Shown: in pieces, positions 16,184-20,884 of the stretch | Numbering within the stretch: the first letter of the stretch is position 1 | Layout of the letters: the number at the start of each line of letters is the position of its first letter | Assembly (NCBI GenBank): GCA_041649615.1 | Contig: JBAZMT010000011.1 | Coordinates: forward strand, 1-27,789 | DNA length: 27,789 nt | Direction of reading: 5' to 3' | Source: JALOAR01 sp041649615 | GTDB lineage: Bacteria; Patescibacteriota; Minisyncoccia; UBA6257; Colwellbacteraceae | The notes under the pieces: model-generated | Databases searched by the model: none | Seen by the model: the letters and a program-made list of their open reading frames with translations, nothing else | What the model was told of the DNA's origin: nothing | Made by a program: the position numbers and the translations under genes

Positions 16184-16500
16184 AATATCGTATACCAGGT
16201 AGGCTTGGAGATTTGCCCGACGGATGGGGAGGCAAATCGCAGTCAGGTCAGCGGTCTGAAAGTAAATCGCTGTACGAAAGCATGCGAGACGCTTCGCAGT
16301 CAGGTCAGCGGTCTGAAAGTAAATCGCTGTACGAAAGCATGCTAAATGTCTCTCAAAGAGAGGCAGATAGCGGATTGTATGAATCCGGTGGGCTAGAGCC
16401 GCAGCCCGATGAGGGGAAGGATGAAGAGTCGAGCCCCCTGGTCTGGGTCGCCGGACTCGGAGCGGTTGGCGTGCTGGCGTACCTCATGTTGAGGAAGTGA
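16180..16500 (+). CDS. Short tail-anchored repeat protein (106 aa)
   Basis: The start at 16180 overlaps the protease stop (ATGA) and has GGAG seven bases upstream. The whole soluble part is linker-like: a 19-residue unit (SQSGQRSESKSLYESM plus three residues) occurs twice in tandem, then SGGLEPQPDEGKDEE, a transmembrane helix (PLVWVAGLGAVGVLAYLML) and RK. There is no globular domain. It looks like a bare anchor with a flexible arm, possibly a docking peptide for the coupled protease, or a remnant whose head domain was lost. The final 38 codons are nearly identical to those of the gene at 16508. Confidence 0.65.
   Translation: MKYRIPGRLGDLPDGWGGKSQSGQRSESKSLYESMRDASQSGQRSESKSLYESMLNVSQREADSGLYESGGLEPQPDEGKDEESSPLVWVAGLGAVGVLAYLMLRK
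16237..16342 (+). repeat. Tandem duplication, 49 identical bases at 57-bp period
   Basis: Bases 16237-16285 and 16294-16342 are identical. They are separated by eight non-identical bases and stay in frame as a 19-residue unit. Perfect identity including silent positions indicates a recent event or ongoing slippage and gene conversion. Confidence 0.95.
16387..16500 (+). repeat. Anchor cassette, copy 1 of a dispersed duplication
   Basis: This 114-base segment encodes the acidic linker, membrane helix and basic tail. It matches 16886-16999 without gaps, with seven differences that mostly sit in the last 20 bases (about 94% identity). The first 47 bases are identical. It spans to the stop codon. 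Confidence 0.95.
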
Positions 16501-16507
16501 GCGGCAA

Positions 16508-16999
16508 ATGAGCAATACATGCACAGTTCCTCTGCCTCCTCCTCCTGTCTATGGCGGATACTGGTTTAAGATACCAACTATCATGTCGATAGATAGTGTA
16601 GAATCCTTTCTCAAGGAGGCTACCAAGAAGATTGGCATGGACATGGGGTTATGGGAGAAGCTTTCCGACGCGAACTGGGGTAACAACGAGCTTGAGTACA
16701 GACTTGAGGATGGTAAGTGTCGCCCTACGCTCAAGTCACTTCTCGCCGCAAGATACCTACACGTCCCAGAGGGTTGGCCTAAGACCAACCTGGTCACCGA
16801 CGTCGATACCGGAACTGGTCGTAGCGCGAGATTGGACCTGAGTGATAGGCGAGGGATACGATTCGACCCATCGCTAAACCAGTCGGGTGGGCTAGAGCCG
16901 CAGCCCGATGAGGGGAAGGATGAAGAGTCGAGTCCCCTGGTCTGGGTCGCCGGGCTCGGAGCGGTTGGAGTGCTGGCGTACCTCTTTTTGAAAAAGTGA
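16508..16999 (+). CDS. Tail-anchored protein with duplicated anchor
   Basis: A 163-residue protein. The N-terminal 125 residues form an unrecognised soluble domain: a proline-rich start (VPLPPPPVYGGYW), a helical middle and the segment TLKSLLAARYLHVPEGWPK. They are encoded in AT-richer DNA. The last 38 residues (GGLEPQPDEGKDEE linker, VWVAGLGAVGVLAYLFL helix, KK tail) are almost identical at DNA level to the end of the preceding gene. This shows that an anchor module was copied onto a different head. The segment YLHVPEGWPK is faintly like the ends of LysM modules nearby (IPKDWPE), but the module is not convincing. Its stop overlaps the next start. Confidence 0.6.
   Translation: MSNTCTVPLPPPPVYGGYWFKIPTIMSIDSVESFLKEATKKIGMDMGLWEKLSDANWGNNELEYRLEDGKCRPTLKSLLAARYLHVPEGWPKTNLVTDVDTGTGRSARLDLSDRRGIRFDPSLNQSGGLEPQPDEGKDEESSPLVWVAGLGAVGVLAYLFLKK
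16886..16999 (+). repeat. Anchor cassette, copy 2
   Basis: Second copy of the 114-base linker-helix-tail cassette, 499 bases downstream of the first. Changes in the helix end are conservative (Met to Phe, Arg to Lys), consistent with selection on an anchor. Confidence 0.95.
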
Positions 17000-17232
17000 T
17001 GCCACGTAAGCCGTCAAAGAGGTTTGCCGAGTCGATAGGCAACGCGCTCGGCGTAGACTGGGATACTATCGACTTTGATCAGTTTCACATTGGGCTCGGT
17101 GTCGAGCTTGAGCATTGGGAGACCGTCGATAGAAACTGGTACACGATAGCCAGAATAGCGACAGACCACTTGCTGGAGTTCCCCGACTACTACACCCATC
17201 TCGTCGCGATGGAGAAACGGCTCAAGATATGA
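16999..17232 (+). CDS. DUF5661-type small protein
   Basis: A 77-residue protein that fits the DUF5661 family, found scattered in bacteria and environmental viruses. The conserved pieces are GVDWDTIDFDQFHIGL, VELEHWE, IARIATDHLLEFPDYYTHL and AMEK, in the family order and length. Biochemical function of the family is unknown to me. The ATG overlaps the upstream stop (TGATG); a GTG three bases earlier is also in frame. The stop overlaps the lipoprotein start. A soluble cytoplasmic helper protein is likely. Confidence 0.8.
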   Translation: MPRKPSKRFAESIGNALGVDWDTIDFDQFHIGLGVELEHWETVDRNWYTIARIATDHLLEFPDYYTHLVAMEKRLKI

Positions 17233-17519
17233 TCAGGCGATTTTTCATCCTGCTTCCCGTCATCACCGCTCTCGGCTCGTGCAGACCGAATCCGCCCGTG
17301 GTGCCGGAAGGCGTCGAGAAGTGCGAAGGCTTCTGCATCGTGCTCGAGCACTTCGAGTGCCCGGAGAAGGGAGAGTCGAGAGAGGTATGCACAGCGAAGT
17401 GTGAGCGAGTCGCCGGTCTCGGATATCTCTGGACCGACGATAGCTCTGGGCCAAGCTGCGGCGTGAAGGCGACGACGATCGATGAGCTTCGCGCCTGCAA
17501 TGTTAGGTGCGAACGATGA
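17229..17519 (+). CDS. Cys-rich lipoprotein
   Basis: A 96-residue protein with an N-terminal signal (MIRRFFILLPVITALGSC) and a good lipobox LGSC with Cys18 as lipidation site. The mature part has eight more cysteines, at 32, 36, 44, 54, 58, 77, 90 and 94, with three C-x3-C pairs, as in disulfide-stapled helical hairpins. It should sit on the periplasmic side of a membrane. Its start overlaps the DUF5661 stop and its end overlaps the thioredoxin start, so the disulfide protein and a redox protein are translationally coupled. A spanin, entry-exclusion or envelope role is possible but not shown. Confidence 0.7.
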   Translation: MIRRFFILLPVITALGSCRPNPPVVPEGVEKCEGFCIVLEHFECPEKGESREVCTAKCERVAGLGYLWTDDSSGPSCGVKATTIDELRACNVRCER

Positions 17520-17815
17520 CGAGCGCAACGGACCAGACCTTCTCCAGCCTCGTTAGGAAGGGCACCACGCTTGCCGTGTTCTCTGCCAAGTGGTGCGGCC
17601 CCTGCCGCCTGCTCCATCCCCGAGTCACTGCGTTTGCCGCAAAGACGGGGCTAAGCGTTGTCGAGGTCGATATCGACGAGTGCCCACGGCTGGTTCAAGC
17701 CTATGCGCTGAAAAAGGTACCAACCGTGATTCTGTTCAAGACGGGGATTGAGGCGAGGCGGCGGGAAGGGCTGATGAGCGAGTCGGATCTAGTCGGTCTG
17801 GTTCAGGGTAGGTAG
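17516..17815 (+). CDS. Thioredoxin
   Basis: A 99-residue thioredoxin-fold protein with the full active site WCGPC at 26-30 and the cis-proline loop KKVPTVILF (P69). Length and motif spacing are those of ordinary thioredoxins. No signal peptide is present, so it acts in the cytoplasm as a dithiol reductant. The start at 17516 is chosen over a GTG at 17507 because it overlaps the upstream stop (ATGA) and has AGGTG upstream. It ends the plus-strand run and faces the minus-strand regulator, with nine bases between the stops. It may keep the many Cys-containing virion proteins reduced until assembly, or redirect host redox enzymes; both are inference. Confidence 0.9.
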   Translation: MTSATDQTFSSLVRKGTTLAVFSAKWCGPCRLLHPRVTAFAAKTGLSVVEVDIDECPRLVQAYALKKVPTVILFKTGIEARRREGLMSESDLVGLVQGR

Positions 17816-17824
17816 TAGGACCTC

Positions 17825-18505
17825 TCAGTCCTCCTCTTCCCCCGCCACTTCCTCGATATCCTCCTCGTCCTCGTCAAGCTCGTCCTCCTCCTCGTCGTCC
17901 TCATCCTCTTCCGGCTCATCCTCCTCGTCACCATCGTCGCCGTCCGCGTACAGGAAGTACTTCTTGCTCCGACGCTCGCCTTCCGAGCCGACGCGCTCAG
18001 CCGCGATGAGCTTCTGGAGCAGCTTGGAAAGCTCCTTGGTATCGGTACCCTCGCCGATCTCCTTGGCGAGTTGCGTCACGGTCTTGCCGTCCGCATCGAG
18101 CACGTCGAGCAGCTTCTGGAGCAGCTTCTCGTCGACCTTGCCGCGACTCGATCCGGTCTTCTTCTTCGCCGCAGAGTTTCGCTTCGCCTTGATCTTGAAC
18201 TTGGTCTTGGCGAGGCTGAGCAGAGACTCGAGCGTGCTATCGTCCTCGAGCGCGCCCCAGGCGACACGGATCAAGTCCTTGACCATCTCCTCTCGCTTGT
18301 CAAAGACGAGCTTCGAAGCGTTGAGCCTCTCGATCTGTGCTTCCAATGCCTGGATCTTCGTATCGATCCCGGCGAGTTCCCTCTGCTTGTCCTCGGGCGT
18401 GCCTGCCCAACCCGCTTGCGCCAAAAACTTCTGGAACGCATCTTCGCACTTCTCGTTCCACAGCTTCTGCCTCGGCGCATCCTTCTTCTTCGCGACTTCA
18501 ACCAT
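17825..18505 (-). CDS. Winged-helix-like protein with acidic tail
   Basis: A 226-residue protein read on the minus strand. The start at 18505 is chosen because GGAG lies eight bases before it; an upstream ATG at 18547 is in frame but has no such site. Residues 10-85 are helical with a coiled-coil piece (ELAGIDTKIQALEAQIERLN). Residues about 105-123 are a basic linker (KAKRNSAAKKKTG). Residues about 124-187 fit a winged helix-turn-helix (LLDVLDADGKTVTQLAKEIG, then KLLQKLIAAERV and KYFLY). The last 38 residues are almost all Asp/Glu. It is a probable transcription regulator or DNA-organising protein. The acidic tail could mimic DNA or regulate binding. It is divergent from the hydrolase at 18651. 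Confidence 0.65.
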   Translation of the reverse strand: MVEVAKKKDAPRQKLWNEKCEDAFQKFLAQAGWAGTPEDKQRELAGIDTKIQALEAQIERLNASKLVFDKREEMVKDLIRVAWGALEDDSTLESLLSLAKTKFKIKAKRNSAAKKKTGSSRGKVDEKLLQKLLDVLDADGKTVTQLAKEIGEGTDTKELSKLLQKLIAAERVGSEGERRSKKYFLYADGDDGDEEDEPEEDEDDEEEDELDEDEEDIEEVAGEEED

Positions 18506-18615
18506 GACTCTATCTCCATTCGCTAGTGGGGTGCCGGGCCACGACACCGCTTTGTGAGTACGAGTGCATGGCTAACATCGCATAAATCGCATGTCAACAA
18601 GTGGCCCTCACAATG

Positions 18616-18644
18616 TTGCGAAAGCGCATGATTCAAGCTACAAT
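18616..18644 (+). promoter_or_regulatory. Promoter for a leaderless transcript (class shared with 20850)
   Basis: TTGCGA (18616-18621), a 17-bp spacer and TACAAT (18639-18644) lie exactly six bases before the ATG at 18651, so transcription would start at or next to the A of the start codon. The box is embedded in CAATGTTGCGA, repeated identically at 20845-20855 with the same 17-bp and 6-bp distances. Just upstream, ATCGCAT occurs twice (18577-18583 and 18586-18592), nine bases apart, a possible operator. Confidence 0.75.
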
Positions 18645-18650
18645 CTGCAC

Positions 18651-19334
18651 ATGAATTACTGGCCACCTCCAGGTTTCATTGATCGGCCCTATACACTCAG
18701 CGACTGGGCGGAACCCGAGATACGACTAGCGTCAACGAACGTTGCGCTTCGCATGGTAGGCAAGGGTCCCGGTGACCAGATCTACCGAGACATTTGCTGG
18801 CCGGGCGATAGGCTTGAGGACCAGAAGCTGATGGAGAAGGCGCAAAGCGCCTGTGCCTTGACTGCGGCGGGCGTGATGCGATGCCTAGGCGCTGAACACG
18901 AGCTACTTGAGCCACCGTACAGGGGCAGAAACGATGCGATGAGCCGACTCGAGGCTGTGGCTCGAGACCACAAGGCATGGGACGGCGCAGACTCGATCCC
19001 CGACGTCGGCGAGATCGTCATTGTGGGGACCGATGTCGCCAAAAGCAATCCGAAGCGAGACGAGATCCTCGCCTCATGGGGCAGCCCTGGACACGCCTTC
19101 ATCGTCTTTGACAAGGGAATTTTTGAGGGAAAGAACTTCTATCACAGCGTGGATGGCGGCAGAGGCAAGATAAGGGAGGGAAGGTACGATGTGATCTGGA
19201 AGGGCAGTCGGTTGTGGCTCAGAAACAGTTTCGCGACGCGCCGGGTCTACGGAGTCGTACGTGTCGCACGTCTTCGTCTGACTCGACGTTTCTGCTTCCC
19301 GCCCATGCCGCTGGAATCCTCGACGAGTACGTGA
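18651..19334 (+). CDS. CHAP/NlpC-like cysteine hydrolase
   Basis: A 227-residue predicted papain-fold amidase or peptidase of the CHAP/NlpC-P60 type, likely acting on peptidoglycan. In numbering from this start, C68 in QSACALTAAGVMR is the candidate nucleophile at the head of a helix. GEIVIVGTD leads to GHAFIVF with H148, and YHSVDGG supplies D168 as third residue, in the family order. The ORF is open to an ATG at 18591, but a promoter with ideal geometry ends six bases before 18651, which favours the shorter leaderless form. There is no membrane anchor. The basic last 25 residues (VARLRLTRRF) lie in an 88-base antisense overlap with the minus-strand gene, so the C-terminus may be evolutionarily constrained or secondarily extended. 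Confidence 0.65.
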   Translation: MNYWPPPGFIDRPYTLSDWAEPEIRLASTNVALRMVGKGPGDQIYRDICWPGDRLEDQKLMEKAQSACALTAAGVMRCLGAEHELLEPPYRGRNDAMSRLEAVARDHKAWDGADSIPDVGEIVIVGTDVAKSNPKRDEILASWGSPGHAFIVFDKGIFEGKNFYHSVDGGRGKIREGRYDVIWKGSRLWLRNSFATRRVYGVVRVARLRLTRRFCFPPMPLESSTST

Positions 19335-19678
19335 CCCACCTCTCTCTCATCGAGGCAGTACTGCTTCTCGATCATCTCTGCGCCACGTTCGAGTATAGCC
19401 CGCACCACATCGGCCCTCGTCACCTCTCTACCCACGATGACCCTGGCTCTCGGCTTGAGGTATTGCGTTATCCTCTCAATTCGCGTGTCAAGCCTTTTCT
19501 GCTCTTCGAGGTCTGAGACTTCGTTTTCCAACTGACAGATACCTGCGGCAATAGCGGCTCGGATAAGAACTGAGATGTCTTCTCTCGGGAATCGAGACGA
19601 TAGGGCGGCTTCAACCCTCTTGAGCCGCTGCATCAATTCCTCGTCGATCCTGGTACTGACCCGGTACAGTGTCGGCAT
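19247..19678 (-). CDS. Ribbon-helix-helix-like DNA-binding protein
   Basis: A 143-residue protein on the minus strand. Residues 1-52 (LYRVSTRIDEELMQRLKRVE, then REDISVLIRAAIAAGI) have the short strand followed by two helices typical of ribbon-helix-helix repressors. Residues about 75-105 (RARVIVGREVTRADVVRAILERG in parts) look like a second such unit, suggesting an internal duplication that gives a pseudo-dimer. The C-terminal 15 residues are very basic (KQKRRVRRRRATR). The start at 19678 is preferred over 19708 because the domain begins there and a promoter-like sequence lies just upstream. It is divergent from the acidic-tail gene at 19778 across 99 bases, and is a likely repressor of one or both promoters there. 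Confidence 0.7.
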   Translation of the reverse strand: MPTLYRVSTRIDEELMQRLKRVEAALSSRFPREDISVLIRAAIAAGICQLENEVSDLEEQKRLDTRIERITQYLKPRARVIVGREVTRADVVRAILERGAEMIEKQYCLDEREVGHVLVEDSSGMGGKQKRRVRRRRATRTTP

Positions 19679-19686
19679 GGCGCGCA

Positions 19687-19715
19687 ATGCTACACGATTT
19701 CTTGACAAAATGCAA
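19687..19715 (-). promoter_or_regulatory. Candidate promoter of the RHH-like gene
   Basis: Read on the minus strand: TTGCAT (19715-19710), 17-bp spacer, TAGCAT (19692-19687), then eight bases to the ATG at 19678. This is the TTG-box, 17 bp, TAnnnT layout of the plus-strand promoters and would give an mRNA that is leaderless or nearly so. No Shine-Dalgarno sequence is visible before this ATG. Confidence 0.5.
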
Positions 19716-19725
19716 GCCTGGTAGG

Positions 19726-19755
19726 TTGACTAAGGTGGTGTGAATGGTGTACGGT
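19726..19755 (+). promoter_or_regulatory. Candidate promoter of the acidic-tail gene
   Basis: TTGACT (19726-19731), 18-bp spacer and TACGGT (19750-19755), followed by AGGAGG and the ATG at 19778. GTGGTG (19735-19740) and CACCAC (19760-19765) flank the -10 box as an inverted repeat and could be an operator for the divergent repressor-like gene. Confidence 0.5.
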
Positions 19756-19777
19756 GCGCCACCACTAGGAGGCCAAA

Positions 19778-20221
19778 ATGGCAGCGAAGCTGATCAGCGC
19801 AATTCCCAATGAGACAGACATTGCCGTGGTACGAAAGGGCAAGACTCGAAACGGCAAACCGATCCCGCAGCTAGTCGAGTTCCCGGCCTGGGGCGTCATC
19901 GATACGGGCGAGAAAGACGACGGGGAGACGCGGTATCAACTTCTGCCATTTCTGCCCACGGTCAACGGTGCCTACTACCTATCCAACACCATCCCGTCAT
20001 TCCTGTTCACGATGACCAATTCGGACGATGAGAAGAGCCTGCTGCGTGAGGCGAGAGCCGTCATCGCGGAGATGGATGAGGATGAGACCGAGGACGACGA
20101 CGACCTCGAGGAGGAAGAGGAGGAGCCCGACGAATCCGAAGAGGAGGAGGAGGAGGAGCCCGACGAGGAGGAAGACGACGACGATGACGATTCTCCCGCC
20201 GCGCATATTCGCTCTAAGTAA
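19778..20221 (+). CDS. Protein with polyacidic C-terminal tail
   Basis: A 147-residue protein with a strong AGGAGG five bases before the start. Residues 1-90 form a small mixed domain (AKLISAIPNETDIAVVRKGK, PQLVEFPAWGVIDTG, YYLSNTIPSFLFTM) that I do not recognise. Residues about 96-137 are almost solely Asp, Glu, Pro and Ser, with runs of up to seven acidic residues. The tail coding region consists of GAG/GAC-rich repeats. Such tails act as DNA mimics or as chaperones for basic proteins in other systems. Here it could neutralise the Lys-rich proteins at 1284 and 20885 before assembly, an inference from charge alone. Confidence 0.6.
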   Translation: MAAKLISAIPNETDIAVVRKGKTRNGKPIPQLVEFPAWGVIDTGEKDDGETRYQLLPFLPTVNGAYYLSNTIPSFLFTMTNSDDEKSLLREARAVIAEMDEDETEDDDDLEEEEEEPDESEEEEEEEPDEEEDDDDDDSPAAHIRSK

Positions 20222-20243
20222 AATGTCGTGGTAGTCTCGCGAC

Positions 20244-20837
20244 ATGAGCGACGAGACCAATCCATTTTTGCCACCGATCGAACCCGCTCTTTATCGCACC
20301 GAGCCATTCGCATGGTGTCAGATCACGTATCTATTCGCGAGGGAGCTTATCAGGGGCGGCAAGCTTACAAATATCGAAGAGGTAGATAAGTATAATGAAG
20401 CCGTGTCTGAAGCAGAGGAAGTGACTCGAGTCATGCGGGATGGGGAAGCGGTCATGGCTCCAGCGCCATGGCTAGCGCCGCAGGGCTATGTCGGCGACAT
20501 TGTCTGGGGCTACACCGATTTGGTCTACTGGCCCGCGATGGTGTGCGCCGCGAACATTTACGGTTCGCTCGAGCCGGGGGCGAGGCAGCGGGTCCGCGAC
20601 AGGATCGCGTCTGGCGTACCTCCCGTCTATGTCCTGGCCGAGTCGGGCGGCGATATGAGTAGCGGCGGCTGCGACGCGAAGGTGCTTGCCGACGAGGAGT
20701 ACCTTCCCGCCCCGCCCTGCCTGCCAGCCAAGGCGAGCCAAGGCTTCTGGATCGCGGCTGGAGCCTTCGCTTGCACACTTGCCGCGATGTCGGCGCTTGA
20801 CACGCTCTCGGGTCTCGTGCGACGCGGCAAGAAATAG
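20244..20837 (+). CDS. Tail-anchored protein, unknown
   Basis: A 197-residue protein. Residues 1-165 are soluble and mostly helical (FAWCQITYLFARELIRGGK, VDKYNEAVSEAEEVTRVMR), with a more hydrophobic stretch near 80-110 (DIVWGYTDLVYWPAMVCAANIYG in parts) and a Cys-rich end (GGCDAK, APPCLPAK). A transmembrane helix at about 168-190 is followed by the tail VRRGKK. No family is recognised. TAGTCT lies six bases before the ATG like a -10 box, and no clear Shine-Dalgarno is present, so this too may be a leaderless gene, though the -35 match (TTCGCT at 18 bp) is weak. Confidence 0.55.
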   Translation: MSDETNPFLPPIEPALYRTEPFAWCQITYLFARELIRGGKLTNIEEVDKYNEAVSEAEEVTRVMRDGEAVMAPAPWLAPQGYVGDIVWGYTDLVYWPAMVCAANIYGSLEPGARQRVRDRIASGVPPVYVLAESGGDMSSGGCDAKVLADEEYLPAPPCLPAKASQGFWIAAGAFACTLAAMSALDTLSGLVRRGKK

Positions 20838-20849
20838 ACGCAGGCAATG

Positions 20850-20878
20850 TTGCGACAGCCGAGGCGCTGGCGTATCGT
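20850..20878 (+). promoter_or_regulatory. Promoter for a leaderless transcript (class shared with 18616)
   Basis: TTGCGA (20850-20855), 17-bp spacer and TATCGT (20873-20878), then six bases to the ATG at 20885. The sequence CAATGTTGCGA ahead of the spacer is identical to the one at 18611-18621. No Shine-Dalgarno sequence precedes the gene. Confidence 0.75.
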
Positions 20879-20884
20879 CGCTGC

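Noticed and set aside
17817..17832. Small inverted repeat AGGAC/GTCCT between the convergent thioredoxin and winged-helix genes
   Set aside because: A five-base stem without a T-run overlapping coding sequence is too weak to call a terminator.
19702..19707. Perfect TTGACA -35 box on the plus strand
   Set aside because: No acceptable -10 box lies 15-19 bases downstream; it sits inside the spacer of the better minus-strand promoter.
19975..20313. Minus-strand poly-Ser open frame and related frames
   Set aside because: The serine run is the antisense of the GAG/GAC acidic tail and not a real protein.
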